64,000 bases of DNA from Parvibaculum sp039680535 (GCF_039680535.1 NZ_JBDKSS010000013.1:124001-188000); one strand, 5' to 3'; shown: positions 43,781 through 53,618, numbered from the stretch's first letter. The notes: generated by a model from the sequence alone, not told the origin. Numbers and translations: made by a program.

Positions 43781-43820
43781 TGTGAAATCTGAAGGCGCGC
43801 TCGGCGCCTTCGATTTCACA
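43781..43820. terminator. Long hairpin, bidirectional terminator between convergent genes
   Basis: TGTGAAATC-t-GAAGGCGC (43781-43798) and GCGCCTTC-GATTTCACA (43804-43820) pair almost perfectly around GCTCG. The right end runs into the stop of the terB-like gene. Confidence 0.75.
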
Positions 43821-44226
43821 GGGTCGCGTAACGGGCGCGGGCGCCGCGCTCGATCGCGGCAGCAATCAGTTTTTCGACGCCGAGCGTATCGCGCAGAAGC
43901 TGGAGAAGGCGCAATTCCTCCTGGCCGACCGAGAGATCGGCCGACGCGATCTCGACGGCAAGGGCATAGGCCGTTTCACGCAGATGAGGCGGCAGCGCGT
44001 CCTTGACGAGACCGAACACGGCGTCGAGCCCGCCATCCTCCTGAAGGATCGAGGCGCATTCCCGCGCGATGGGAATGAGACGGTCGGTATCGAATTTCCG
44101 GAAGGCCGGAAGATGCTTCACGATGTCGCCAATCGTGCGCAACTCGTTGTCGCTCATGGCGCGGTCCACGGCGCTCATCGTGACCATGACGTAGATAAGG
44201 GCTGTTTCCGGGGCGATCGTCGACAT
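43816..44226 (-). CDS. TerB family tellurite-resistance-like protein
   Basis: 136 residues, all helical. The TerB pattern is visible: an N-terminal ALIYVMVTMSAVDRAMSDNE acidic helix pair, AYALAVEIASADLSVGQEEL and LLQLLRDTLGVEK. No other ter genes are nearby, so tellurite resistance is not implied. Cytoplasmic or membrane-associated, role unknown. Confidence 0.88.
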   Translation of the reverse strand: MSTIAPETALIYVMVTMSAVDRAMSDNELRTIGDIVKHLPAFRKFDTDRLIPIARECASILQEDGGLDAVFGLVKDALPPHLRETAYALAVEIASADLSVGQEELRLLQLLRDTLGVEKLIAAAIERGARARYATL

Positions 44227-44377
44227 TCATAAAGTCCTTGCTTGAAACGCGCGTGAGCTTAAGGATTGGTAGCGACGGCGGCAAGCGCACCTTTTCAGGT
44301 CGCCTCGGTATCGGCGGCTGCCCCGTCATATTCACACATTCCTTCCAAGCATCGGGACCTAAAGGCGCCGTCGTGAA

Positions 44378-44974
44378 ATGACGACCGCGTACCCGACCTC
44401 TTGGACGAGGGGGGCAGCATCAATGCTTCATTTTGGCGAGTCGTTCATCGTCCTCACCGGCGGACCAGGTGCCGGAAAGACAACGCTTCTCGACGCACTG
44501 TCCCAAGCCGGGTTCGCGACTGCCGGAGAAGTCGGCAGGGCGGTCATCAAGGACCAGATGCGTGTCATGGGCCGGGCTCTGCCATGGATTGATCCGCCTC
44601 TCTACGCGGAAGTGATGATGTCGTGGGAAATGCGGTCTTATCGGCTTCACGCCGCGCAAGGCGGTCTCCGCTTCTTTGATCGCGGCATTCCGGACGTGAT
44701 TGGCTATCTGCGTCTTTGTGGCCTGCCGGTGCCGGAACATATGCACCGCGCCGCGGAGGCATTTCGCTATGGCAACCGCGTCTTCCTCCTGCCGCCTTGG
44801 CCGGAAATCTTCAAGCGGGACCACGAACGCACGCAGACGATCGAGGAGGCGCGGCGAACGTATGAAGCAATGGCTGAAACCTACGCGGACCTCGGTTACG
44901 AGCTTGTCGAAGTGCCGCGATTGTCGGTCGGTGAGCGGATGGAGTTCGTCGTCGACGCCGCTTCAGGACGTTGA
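44378..44974 (+). CDS. AAA family ATPase (AAA_28)
   Basis: 198 residues. Walker A is VLTGGPGAGKTTLLDAL and a Walker-B-like acidic pair is FFDRGIPD, in the arrangement of the AAA_28 group of P-loop kinase-like ATPases. It is small enough to be a nucleotide or small-molecule kinase. ATG 44423 (MLHFGESFIVLTGG) is a plausible alternative start and would remove a poorly structured leader. It overlaps the convergent helicase gene by 12 bases. Confidence 0.85.
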   Translation: MTTAYPTSWTRGAASMLHFGESFIVLTGGPGAGKTTLLDALSQAGFATAGEVGRAVIKDQMRVMGRALPWIDPPLYAEVMMSWEMRSYRLHAAQGGLRFFDRGIPDVIGYLRLCGLPVPEHMHRAAEAFRYGNRVFLLPPWPEIFKRDHERTQTIEEARRTYEAMAETYADLGYELVEVPRLSVGERMEFVVDAASGR

Positions 44975-47878
44975 TCTGAGAAACTCCCGCACCCCTGCGA
45001 CCGCCTCGGCAAGACCGACGCGCTCGACCGTCACATCCGCCGGAAAGGCCGATGTCAGTCGCGTCGGCAGACGCGAATCCAGCATGACGAAGACGCCCCG
45101 ATCCTTCGCGGAACGGATGAGGCGGCCGAATGCCTGTTTCAGCCGAAGCCGGGTCAGCATGTCGTCATAACGCGCCCCGCCGAACCGTTCGCGTCGCGCC
45201 TTGTGCAGGATGTCCGGGCGCGGCCATGGCGTGCGGTCGAAGACGATCATGCGCAGCGAATCTCCCGGAACGTCGACGCCGTCGCGCACCGCGTCCGTCC
45301 CGAGAAGGCAGGCGTTGCGCTCGGCGCGGAAGATGTCGACCAGTGTGCTGGTGTCGAGCGCGTCCACATGCTGCGAGTAGAGCGAGAGCCCAGCTTCTTC
45401 GAGGGGCGCCATGAGCCGTTCGTGCACGGCGCGAAGCCTGTGAATGGCGGTGAAGAGGCCGAGAGCGCCGCCGTTCGCCGCGAGGAAGAGCTCGCGATAG
45501 GCGGAGGCAATCTGGTTGAGATCGGTGCGGCTCACGTCCCGCACGACGAAGATGCGGGCTTGCGACGCATAGTCGAAGGGGGAGGCCATAAAGGCCCGCC
45601 GCGCAGGCACCGGCAGATGCGTGATGCCAGTGCGAACCTCCGCCGATGACCAGCCTTCGTCGGCATCCACGTCGTCAATCAGGCGGTCGCGCAGCGTTGC
45701 CGATGCGATCACGACGCCATGCGCCGGTTCAAGAACAGCCTCCGCAAACGGAATGGTCGGATCGCGCCAATGCCGATGCATGCCGACATCCGCCTCGCGC
45801 CCGCCAATGCGGTCGATGGAGAACCAGTCGACGAAATCCTCGGGCGTCGGCCGGCCGAGACTGCCGAGCATCGAACGCCAGGAGGGGATGAGAAGTTTTG
45901 CGCGCCGTTCGAGGCCGCGTGCGGCGGCGTCCAGGCGAATGCGCATCGACGTGTCGAGATCTTCCGCCTCCGCATCGAGACGCGCGCGCAGCCGCTCAGC
46001 CACGCGAAAGAGCGGCGTCGCGAGACGTTCAAGCGCCACGTCGAGCGCGCGCGCAGCCTCCTCAATGGCCTTTGGCAGCGGTTCGATGTCGGCATCCAGA
46101 GAGAAGGGGCCTTCATTGTCCTCTGCGCGTGCGTGAACATGGTTGCGGACAAGCGCGAGGAATTGTTCGGCGGCGCCGCGCGGCGTTCTGTCGTTGAGAC
46201 GGGTGGTCCATCCCGGACCCGGCAAGGCGGACGCCGCATGGAGCGCCGCTGAAAGCGCTTCTCCAGCGACCTCGTCATCCGTTGTCAGGTCGCTGATGCG
46301 ATCTTCAAGCCCGCGTCCGCGACGCCCGCGCTGGCCTTCCGCGCCACGAATCCAGCGCCGCAACTCGGCGGTTTCCGATGCGGAAAGGTGAGCCGAAAAG
46401 GCGCTGTCCGCGGCATCGAAAATGTGATGCCCCTCGTCGAAGACGAAGCGCGATCGCGCTTCGCGGCCCGTCGGTTCTTCATCTTCCGCGTTTCCGGCCG
46501 CTTCGACATTGGTAGAGACGTTGCGCTGCGCCTGCGGGACGAGCAAGGCTCCCGCCTGTTCGAGCGCTGCCTGCCGCATGACAAGGGCGTGGTTTGCGAC
46601 CACGATGTCGGCGCGCCGCGCCTTGCGGATTGCCTTTTCGATGAAGCATTTCCTGAAGTGCGGACAGGCGGTGTAGACGCATTCGCCGCGCCGGTCGGTG
46701 AGCGTGGCGCGGCCGCCGCCAAGGCTTTGCGCGAGCCATGCCGGGAAGTCGCCACCCACCATGTCGCCGTCGCGGCTGGCCTTTGCCCATCTGGCAATGA
46801 GGCCGATGGCAACCGCATTGCCGGAAAGTGCCGCGCGATCGGCGATCTCGGCGAAGTTCAATAGACAGAGATAGTTTTCGCGGCCCTTGCGGATGACGGT
46901 CTTCTCGTTTTTCTCGGTGGGATCGGGATAGAGCCGCGACAGTTCCTGATCGAGCTGGCGTTGCAGATTCTTGGTATAGGTCGAAAGCCAGACGGTGCCC
47001 TTGTTGCGCTGTGCCCAGAGGCTGGCGGGCGCGATATAGCCGAGCGTCTTGCCGATGCCCGTGCCTGCTTCCGCGATGACGACATTGGGCATGCCCGCGG
47101 CTTCGCGCGGCCCGAAGGCGTGGGCGGCCGCCGCGGCGAAATCGGATTGGCCGGAGCGCTTTTCAGCATTGGCGCCGACGAGTTCTGCAAGGCGCGTCCG
47201 CGCTTCTTCCTCGCTTACCGGCATCTGGCCGGGAGCGCCGCGCGGGGCCCGGTCCTCCCATTCGGGCAGATCGTTCCAGACATCGAAGCCGCGGCCCGCG
47301 CGGGGCTTGCCCTCGCGCGCGACGACGTCGCCAAGCGCGGACATGACACCCGGCGCCCAGGCCCATCCGGCTTCGGCCATGCGCCACGCGACGCGGGCCG
47401 CGCCGGGGCGGTCGGGATAGTTGCGCGATTGAAGCGTTGCGAGGAGCCGGGCCGCCGCCTCGTGAAGCATCAGCGCCTGCGCCTCCGGGGTCTCGCCTGC
47501 GTCGAGGCCGAGCGCTATTGCAAGTCCAGCGGGCGTCGGCAGGCAGGGCGCTGCCGGATGAACGAAGGCGAAGAGTTCCAGCAGGTCGAGCGCTTTCGGC
47601 CCCGGTTCGCTGAAGTTCCGGCGGTTGTCGAGGCCGATAGCGATGCGCCGGGCCGTGAACCCCGGATGGACCACGAGCACGGTCTCCCTGGACAGGCGTT
47701 CCAGCGCCATTTCGGCGGAAAGCTCTTCAACCTCGCCATCCGCCGAGACGGCGATAGCCCCCCAGCGCGACAGGCCGCTTGCGCCGATCCGCGCCGGAAC
47801 GAGCGCGGCGGCGTCAGGCAGGACGGGTGCCGCCTGTGGGCGGGAACCCGACGAATCGTCCGAAGGCTTAAGGGTCAT
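44963..47878 (-). CDS. DinG/Rad3-like ATP-dependent DNA helicase
   Basis: 971 residues, superfamily 2 XPD-like. Walker A is AEAGTGIGKT (269-278) and the DEAH-type box is DEGHHIFDAA (481-490). Four candidate iron-sulfur cysteines are C338, C400, C405 and C411. The C-terminal motifs include LLGTDAVRDGVDVPGDSLRM and QAFGRLIRS. The N-terminal 200 residues have no motif I know but are typical of the long alphaproteobacterial form. A role in replication-repair of structured DNA is expected. It lies 39 bases from the histidine kinase gene upstream. Confidence 0.92.
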   Translation of the reverse strand: MTLKPSDDSSGSRPQAAPVLPDAAALVPARIGASGLSRWGAIAVSADGEVEELSAEMALERLSRETVLVVHPGFTARRIAIGLDNRRNFSEPGPKALDLLELFAFVHPAAPCLPTPAGLAIALGLDAGETPEAQALMLHEAAARLLATLQSRNYPDRPGAARVAWRMAEAGWAWAPGVMSALGDVVAREGKPRAGRGFDVWNDLPEWEDRAPRGAPGQMPVSEEEARTRLAELVGANAEKRSGQSDFAAAAAHAFGPREAAGMPNVVIAEAGTGIGKTLGYIAPASLWAQRNKGTVWLSTYTKNLQRQLDQELSRLYPDPTEKNEKTVIRKGRENYLCLLNFAEIADRAALSGNAVAIGLIARWAKASRDGDMVGGDFPAWLAQSLGGGRATLTDRRGECVYTACPHFRKCFIEKAIRKARRADIVVANHALVMRQAALEQAGALLVPQAQRNVSTNVEAAGNAEDEEPTGREARSRFVFDEGHHIFDAADSAFSAHLSASETAELRRWIRGAEGQRGRRGRGLEDRISDLTTDDEVAGEALSAALHAASALPGPGWTTRLNDRTPRGAAEQFLALVRNHVHARAEDNEGPFSLDADIEPLPKAIEEAARALDVALERLATPLFRVAERLRARLDAEAEDLDTSMRIRLDAAARGLERRAKLLIPSWRSMLGSLGRPTPEDFVDWFSIDRIGGREADVGMHRHWRDPTIPFAEAVLEPAHGVVIASATLRDRLIDDVDADEGWSSAEVRTGITHLPVPARRAFMASPFDYASQARIFVVRDVSRTDLNQIASAYRELFLAANGGALGLFTAIHRLRAVHERLMAPLEEAGLSLYSQHVDALDTSTLVDIFRAERNACLLGTDAVRDGVDVPGDSLRMIVFDRTPWPRPDILHKARRERFGGARYDDMLTRLRLKQAFGRLIRSAKDRGVFVMLDSRLPTRLTSAFPADVTVERVGLAEAVAGVREFLRSTS

Positions 47879-47917
47879 GGCGGGGCAGTATAGCCAGCCC
47901 CGCGCAAAAGACAGGCC

Positions 47918-49780
47918 TCAGCTTCCCAGTCTGGGGAAGGCGAGCGCGAGCGCGTGTCTCGTCGCCGCGATCTTGTGCTGGAGGCGCTGGACGTCGGGCA
48001 GGCCGTTCTCGTGCAAGCCCCGGCCAATGGCCTGCGCCATTTCCTGCGCCAGGCCTGCGATGGCAGGCAAACCGCTTTCTCCCGCTTCCTTCTGGATAGC
48101 CGCAAAATGGGCGGCAAGGGCGTCGGCATTCCTGCAGGAGCGCGCCGCTTCCATTTCGCGTTGGAGGTCGAGGATTCGGTCGAGCGCGGCGACCATGCGA
48201 TCGGTGATCTTTTCGTGCCCAAGCTCCCGCTCGAGTTCGTAAAGATAGTCGTGATCGATCAGCAGCTCGCGCGGATAGGCGGGAAGGGCGCCGTTCTCGG
48301 CGGCGTTCGTGGCCGGAAGGCTCATTCCCGGTCGAATGGGCAGGAGGAACCAGAAAGTGCTTCCCTGACCTGCCGCGCTGTCGACGCCGATCCTTCCGCC
48401 CATGAGCTTCACGAGGCGATCGGCGATGGCAAGGCCGAGACCCATGCCCATGGGCCGGTCCTGCCCGACGGACCCGCCCTGGGCAAAACTCTCGAAGAGA
48501 CGCGCCTTGATTTCAGGTGTGAGGCCGGCGCCTGTGTCGAGTACCGAAAAACGCAGGCCGGCGACGCTGCCGCCATTGCTCACAGGCTGAAGCCTGAGGA
48601 CCACACCGCCCGTTTCAGTGAACTTGATTGCGTTTGAAAGAAGATTGACGAGCACCTGCCGCAGCCGGTCGGGGTCGGTGGTCATGTAGGCGGGCGTTCC
48701 GGGCGTGAGGTCGAGTTCGAGAGAGAGTCCTCGTTCCTTCGCGTGGGGTCGCATCAGCCGCACGACGCTGCGCGCAAGCGTTGCCGGATCGAAGCTCAGA
48801 GGCTTCAGCTCCAGAGCGCGGGCCTCCATCTGGGAGAAGTCGATCATGTCGTCGAAGAGGCGGCTCAGCATCCGGCTCGATTCAGCCATGGCCTGCGCAA
48901 GATTGAGCTGCATCTCGCTCAAGGGCTCGTCGCGGAGCTGGCTCGCCATGCGCGAGATACTGTCGAGGGGGGTGCGCACTTCGTGGCCGAGAAGGGCAAG
49001 GAATTCGCTCTTGGCGCTGCTGGCGGCAATGGCGCGGCGTTCCGCTTCCTCCGCGTCGGCGCGCTTCTGCTCGGTCGCGGAATGGGCCCGGGCCATGCGT
49101 TCGACCAGATCCGCGTTTTCGAAGCGGAGCCGTATCGCTTCCGTGAAGGAGCGGTTGACCTGGCGCGTCCAGCCGACGAGCACCAGCAGGAATATGCAGG
49201 CGAGCGTCACGGTCGCGAGGCCCAGCGGGTCTCCCGACAGGAGAAGCAGGATAAGCGTCGGCGTAACCGTCGCGCCGACATAGGCCGCCACGGCCGGCGG
49301 ATAGCTGGCGCGCGAGATCGCTGTCGCCATGCTGAGCAGCGCGACCAGCAGGGCATAGAAAATCTCGTATGCGAAGGATGAGCCCGGAAGCCAGAGCAGG
49401 CTGCCGATGCCCCATGTGGAGCCACTGATCAGGGTGATGAGCGCGTAGCGCCGCGCCCAGAGCCGGGCATTGAACGTCGCCTCGGGATCGGCGCGAAAGC
49501 CGGCGCGAACCCGGTCGAAGGAAAGCTGCGCAATGGCCTGAATGACCATGGGCACGGCAGTCGCCCAGATGGGCGCCGAGCGATAAAAGGCAAGACCGAC
49601 GATGAGGATGGCGCCGAAAAGCGTGTAGCGGCTTGTTGCGCCCATGTCGAAGAGGAGGCGGACCTGCTCGGCAAAGATGCGCGTCGACAGGTCGGCCCGG
49701 CGCCGCGCGGGGCCCTTCGGCGTGAAGCTGGCCGTCTCGCCGCTCTTTGACTCGCCTTCGGCGGATTGAAACTCGGACAT
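47918..49780 (-). CDS. Membrane sensor histidine kinase with Hpt-like C-terminal region
   Basis: 620 residues. Five or six membrane helices (about 50-205) are followed by a coiled coil (about 215-255). HisKA has His266 in LALLGHEVRTPLDS, and HATPase has LVNLLSNAIKFTETGG, DTGAGL and GMGLGLAIADRLVKLMGG. After residue 505 an all-helical region resembles a histidine phosphotransfer domain. Its only candidate histidine (AAHFAAIQKEAG) lacks the Lys-Gly that normally follows, so it may be degenerate. No receiver domain or adjacent response regulator. Confidence 0.9.
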   Translation of the reverse strand: MSEFQSAEGESKSGETASFTPKGPARRRADLSTRIFAEQVRLLFDMGATSRYTLFGAILIVGLAFYRSAPIWATAVPMVIQAIAQLSFDRVRAGFRADPEATFNARLWARRYALITLISGSTWGIGSLLWLPGSSFAYEIFYALLVALLSMATAISRASYPPAVAAYVGATVTPTLILLLLSGDPLGLATVTLACIFLLVLVGWTRQVNRSFTEAIRLRFENADLVERMARAHSATEQKRADAEEAERRAIAASSAKSEFLALLGHEVRTPLDSISRMASQLRDEPLSEMQLNLAQAMAESSRMLSRLFDDMIDFSQMEARALELKPLSFDPATLARSVVRLMRPHAKERGLSLELDLTPGTPAYMTTDPDRLRQVLVNLLSNAIKFTETGGVVLRLQPVSNGGSVAGLRFSVLDTGAGLTPEIKARLFESFAQGGSVGQDRPMGMGLGLAIADRLVKLMGGRIGVDSAAGQGSTFWFLLPIRPGMSLPATNAAENGALPAYPRELLIDHDYLYELERELGHEKITDRMVAALDRILDLQREMEAARSCRNADALAAHFAAIQKEAGESGLPAIAGLAQEMAQAIGRGLHENGLPDVQRLQHKIAATRHALALAFPRLGS

Positions 49781-49913
49781 GACGCTGGCTTCGGTTACTC
49801 TGTCGACTACTCGCGGGGTGCCGCTCGATGCGCCGCGTTGACGGGCAGGGCCCCCAAAGCTTAGGGTCCCGGCGCTTTAAAATTCATTAAGCAGTCTCGT
49901 TTCAGGTCAGAAA

Positions 49914-51536
49914 ATGCCGTCGAATACACCAGCCATTAACGATGCCGAACTCCTCGAAGCCGCCCGCGTCAGCAAGGCCTGGCCTTTCGAGGAAGCGCGA
50001 AAAATCGTGGAAAGGCTGGAAAAAGAGGGTGCGTCCGCCGATCGCGTGGTGCTCTTCGAGACTGGATACGGACCGAGCGGCCTGCCGCATATCGGCACTT
50101 TCGGCGAGGTCGCACGCACGACCATGGTGCGCCATGCCTTCGAAATCCTGGCGCCGGGTGTGAAGACGCGCCTCCTGTGCTTCTCGGACGACATGGATGG
50201 GATGCGCAAGATTCCGGACAATGTGCCGGACCGTGCCTTCCTCGAGCCTTATCTGCACATGCCGCTGACGCGGGTGCCCGACCCGTTCACGAACGAATAT
50301 CCATCGTTCGGCGACCACAACAATGCGATGCTGCGGCGCTTCCTCGACACGTTCGGCTTCGATTACGAATTCGCGAGCGCGACCGAGTATTACAAGTCGG
50401 GCCGCTTCGACGCGATCCTCAGGCGCGTGGCCGAACGCTACGACGCCATCATGGACATCATGCTGCCGACGCTCGGCGAGGAACGGCGCGCGACCTATTC
50501 GCCCTTCCTGCCGATCTCGCCCAAGACCGGCCGCGTGCTCTACGTCCCGATAAAGAAGGTGAATGTCGCGGATGCGACCATCGTCTTCGACGACGAGGAC
50601 GGCGAGGAGACGACGCTGCCCGTGACCGGGGGCCATGTGAAGCTGCAGTGGAAGCCGGATTTCGGCGCGCGCTGGGCCGCGCTCGGCGTCGACTTCGAGA
50701 TGTTCGGCAAGGATCACGGCCCGAACATGGGAATTTACGATCGTATCTGCGAAGCGCTTGGCGGCCGCCCGCCGCAGCACTTCGTCTATGAGCTCTTCCT
50801 TGATGAAAAGGGTGAGAAGATCTCCAAGTCGAGGGGCAACGGCCTCACTATCGATGAGTGGCTGACCTACGCGCCGACCGAGAGTCTCGCGCTCTATATG
50901 TTCCAGCGGCCGCGTCAGGCCAAGAAGCTCTACTTCGACGTCATTCCGCGTGCTGTCGATGAATACTACCAGCATCTTGCCGCCTATCCGCGTCAGGACT
51001 GGAAGGAACGTCTGGGCAATCCGGTCTGGCACATCCATAGCGGCAATCCGCCTGCGATTGAGCTGCCGGTTTCCTTCGCGCTGCTGCTCAACCTCGTCAG
51101 TGCGTCCCACGCGCATGACAAGGGCGTCCTCTGGGGCTTCATCTCGCGTCACGTTTCCGGTGTGACGCCGGAGACGCACCCGGAACTCGACAGGCTGGCC
51201 GGCTACGCGATCAACTATTTCCACGCCTTCGTGAGGCCGTCGAAAACCTATCGTGCGCCGAGCGAGGTCGAGAGGATCGCATTTGCAGATCTCGTTGATG
51301 CGCTGGAGAAGGCCGACCCGCAAACCTCTGCCGAGGAATTGCAGAATATCGTCTATGCAGTGGGCAAGGCGCACGGCTTCGAAAATCTGCGCGACTGGTT
51401 CAAGGCGCTCTACGAAGTCCTGCTCGGCGAGGCGCAGGGGCCGCGATTCGGGTCGTTCATCGCGCTTTATGGCGTGAAGGAAACGGTGGGCCTCATCCGC
51501 CGCGCGCTCGCGGGCGAGGACCTGTCCAAAGGCTGA
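49914..51536 (+). CDS. lysK: Class I lysyl-tRNA synthetase
   Basis: 540 residues, Rossmann-fold (class I) LysRS, as in archaea and many alphaproteobacteria. The HIGH-equivalent is GPSGLPHIGTFGE and the KMSKS-equivalent is GEKISKSRGNG. Other blocks: CFSDDMDGMRKIP, and VDFEMFGKDHGPNMGIYDRI for substrate binding. The C-terminal helical domain binds the anticodon. Monocistronic, divergent from the histidine kinase gene. It is likely the only LysRS, but a class II gene elsewhere cannot be excluded. Confidence 0.96.
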   Translation: MPSNTPAINDAELLEAARVSKAWPFEEARKIVERLEKEGASADRVVLFETGYGPSGLPHIGTFGEVARTTMVRHAFEILAPGVKTRLLCFSDDMDGMRKIPDNVPDRAFLEPYLHMPLTRVPDPFTNEYPSFGDHNNAMLRRFLDTFGFDYEFASATEYYKSGRFDAILRRVAERYDAIMDIMLPTLGEERRATYSPFLPISPKTGRVLYVPIKKVNVADATIVFDDEDGEETTLPVTGGHVKLQWKPDFGARWAALGVDFEMFGKDHGPNMGIYDRICEALGGRPPQHFVYELFLDEKGEKISKSRGNGLTIDEWLTYAPTESLALYMFQRPRQAKKLYFDVIPRAVDEYYQHLAAYPRQDWKERLGNPVWHIHSGNPPAIELPVSFALLLNLVSASHAHDKGVLWGFISRHVSGVTPETHPELDRLAGYAINYFHAFVRPSKTYRAPSEVERIAFADLVDALEKADPQTSAEELQNIVYAVGKAHGFENLRDWFKALYEVLLGEAQGPRFGSFIALYGVKETVGLIRRALAGEDLSKG

Positions 51537-51639
51537 ACCGGTCGCAGCCTCGCGGCGTGCACACGTAAATGCTGGCACGGCAGGCCGCCCAAAGGCGGCT
51601 TTCCTTGCCACGGCCTTCGTCTCGAAGGATCATGTGCGC

Positions 51640-52461
51640 ATGTGTTTTTCGCGCGTCGGCCTCCCGCTGATGGTCATGCTGCTTGTGGCGTCGCCGGCTT
51701 TGGCCGCCGAGCCGCTCGATGCGGCGCGTCAGGCCTTTGCACAAGGCGATTTCCGGCGCGCGGCGACGCTTGCCCATGAGATGGGCGCGGCGGAGGGCGA
51801 GGCGCTTGCGGCGCGGGCGGAGCTTGCCGAAGGCGACTTTGTCGCACAGGGCGAGGCGAGCCATGAGGACTTTCGGCAGGCGGTGAAAAGCGCTCGCGCC
51901 GCCATTCTGCTCGATCCCCGCAATGTGGAAGGCCATCTCTATCTTGCGCTGGCGCTGGGTTTTCTCGGCCGCATCGAGGGAAGCGTTGCCGCCCATTTTT
52001 CGGGTTATGCGGAAGAGGCGCGCCAGCATATCGACAAGGCGCTGGAGCTCGCGCCGACAGATCCATGGGCTAACGCGCTGCTGGGCGGCTGGAACCTCGA
52101 AATCGTGAATGATGGCGGCGTGTTCGGGGAAGTGCTTTATGGGGCTTCCCGCGACAAGGGGATCGCCGCCTATAATTATGCGCTCGCGCTCGACCCCGGT
52201 AACGCCGCGATCGCCTATCAATATGCCTTGCAGCTTGTGGCGATGGGTGGCGCGTGGCCACGCGCCGAGGCCTACCAGGTCCTGAAGACCTCCATCCGGA
52301 CGGACCCCATGGACGCCTTCCAGCGGCTGGCCTGGCGCAGGGCCGAGCGGATGATGCTTGCGTTGGAGTCGCATGACGACCGCGCGCTACAGGCCATCAT
52401 GAAGGACCAGATGTCGCCTCTGGCAGCGCCGGCAGCCACCACCGGAAAGTCGTCGCGCTAG
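51640..52461 (+). CDS. Periplasmic TPR protein
   Basis: 273 residues from ATG 51640 (AAGGA ten bases upstream; GTG 51634 is in frame). A signal peptide ends PALAAEP. The mature part carries TPR-like helices (AARQAFAQGDFRRAATLAHE, AILLDPRNVEGHLYLALALG, IDKALELAPTDPWANALLGG, YALALDPGNAAIAYQYALQL). Probably a scaffold in the periplasm; partner unknown. It is convergent with the S24 repressor gene, with six bases between them. Confidence 0.82.
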   Translation: MCFSRVGLPLMVMLLVASPALAAEPLDAARQAFAQGDFRRAATLAHEMGAAEGEALAARAELAEGDFVAQGEASHEDFRQAVKSARAAILLDPRNVEGHLYLALALGFLGRIEGSVAAHFSGYAEEARQHIDKALELAPTDPWANALLGGWNLEIVNDGGVFGEVLYGASRDKGIAAYNYALALDPGNAAIAYQYALQLVAMGGAWPRAEAYQVLKTSIRTDPMDAFQRLAWRRAERMMLALESHDDRALQAIMKDQMSPLAAPAATTGKSSR

Positions 52462-52467
52462 GTGGTC

Positions 52468-53109
52468 TTACTGGCTCGCCCAGATGATTCGGGCGAGCCA
52501 GACGATCTCTTCTGCGGCGAACAGGTGAGGCTCATGCGTCGGGACCAGCGACTGCAACTCGACGGTCTTTGCGGTGCGCCGCGCCAGCACTTTTGCCATG
52601 ACCTCGCCCGAGGCGGTCTTCACGATCACGCGGTCCCCGCGACGGATGGAGGCGCCGGGTGAGGCGACGATGATGTCTCCGTCCCGGTAAACCGGAGCCA
52701 TGCTGTCGCCCGTGATTTCCAGCGCATAGGCGTGTTCGTCGTCCAGCTCGGGAAAGGTCATTTCATCCCATGCGGCTCGGGTGGGAAGACCCATATCGTC
52801 GAAATGGCCATGTGTTCTGGCCGCCGCGAAGCCGATAAGCGGTATCGGGCGCGCGCGCCGATTCTTCTCGTTGCCTTCGATCAGGGAGGTTATCTCTCCG
52901 AGGCTGACGCCGGTGGCTTGCATGACGCGCCATACGCTTTCAGTGCTCGGCCAGCGCGGTCTGCCTTGAGGCGTTACGCGCTTCGACTTGTTGAATGCGG
53001 TTGCGTCGAGGCCTGCGGCCTTTGCGAGGCCCGAGGCCGAAAGGCCTTTGCGACGAGCCAGTTCATCAATTCCAGCCCAAAGCCGGTTGTGCGAGAGGGC
53101 GGCGGGCAT
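52468..53109 (-). CDS. XRE-type repressor with S24 (LexA-like) peptidase domain
   Basis: 213 residues. An N-terminal HTH (about 8-75) has KGLSASGLAKAAGLDATAFN. The C-terminal S24 domain has the serine in EITGDSMAPVYRDGD and the lysine 37 residues later in VMAKVL, the spacing of LexA. I do not see an Ala-Gly or Cys-Gly cleavage site in the linker. It may respond to stress or act as a C2-like regulator. Its AT-rich upstream region (53110-53200) is shared with the divergent DUF952-pyrD unit. Confidence 0.88.
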   Translation of the reverse strand: MPAALSHNRLWAGIDELARRKGLSASGLAKAAGLDATAFNKSKRVTPQGRPRWPSTESVWRVMQATGVSLGEITSLIEGNEKNRRARPIPLIGFAAARTHGHFDDMGLPTRAAWDEMTFPELDDEHAYALEITGDSMAPVYRDGDIIVASPGASIRRGDRVIVKTASGEVMAKVLARRTAKTVELQSLVPTHEPHLFAAEEIVWLARIIWASQ

Positions 53110-53271
53110 ATGGGTACTAAGTCCTGAGCAAGCGATACTAACTGTAAGTTACCCAAATTATGACACGTAAATCCGGTCTGTCCATATATACTAAAATGTC
53201 GCGTTTTCTTGTTACGCGAGGTACCTCTGGGTACATTGCGCGCGCGAAACACCGAGGCTGATGGGCGGAAT

Positions 53272-53613
53272 ATGGGCGCGCGCACCGTTTACAAGATCGT
53301 GCATGAGGCAGAGTGGCGCGCCGCCGAGGCGTCGGGCCGATTCGAAGGCTCTCCGGTCGATCTAAGGGACGGTTTCATCCATTTTTCGACAGCGGCGCAG
53401 GCTCCCGAGACGGCGGCAAAGCACTTCGCGGGCGCCAGCGATCTGCTGCTGGTCGCCGTCGACACCACCGCTCTCGACCTTAAATGGGAGGTGTCGCGTG
53501 GCGGGGCCCTCTTCCCCCATCTTTATGACAACCTCCCGCTGAGCGCCGTGCGCAGCGTCGAGCCGCTGCCGCTTTGCGCGAGCGGCGAACATCGCTTCCC
53601 GCCGATGGAATAG
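53272..53613 (+). CDS. DUF952 domain-containing protein
   Basis: 113 residues from ATG 53272. The whole protein is the DUF952 domain: VYKIVHEAEWRAAEASGRFE, GFIHFSTAAQAPETAAKHFA and the C-terminal FPHLYDNLPLSAV. The ADP-ribosyltransferase-like fold has been noted for the family, with no proven activity. Only five bases separate it from pyrD, a common alphaproteobacterial pairing. Confidence 0.9.
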   Translation: MGARTVYKIVHEAEWRAAEASGRFEGSPVDLRDGFIHFSTAAQAPETAAKHFAGASDLLLVAVDTTALDLKWEVSRGGALFPHLYDNLPLSAVRSVEPLPLCASGEHRFPPME

Positions 53614-53618
53614 ATTTC

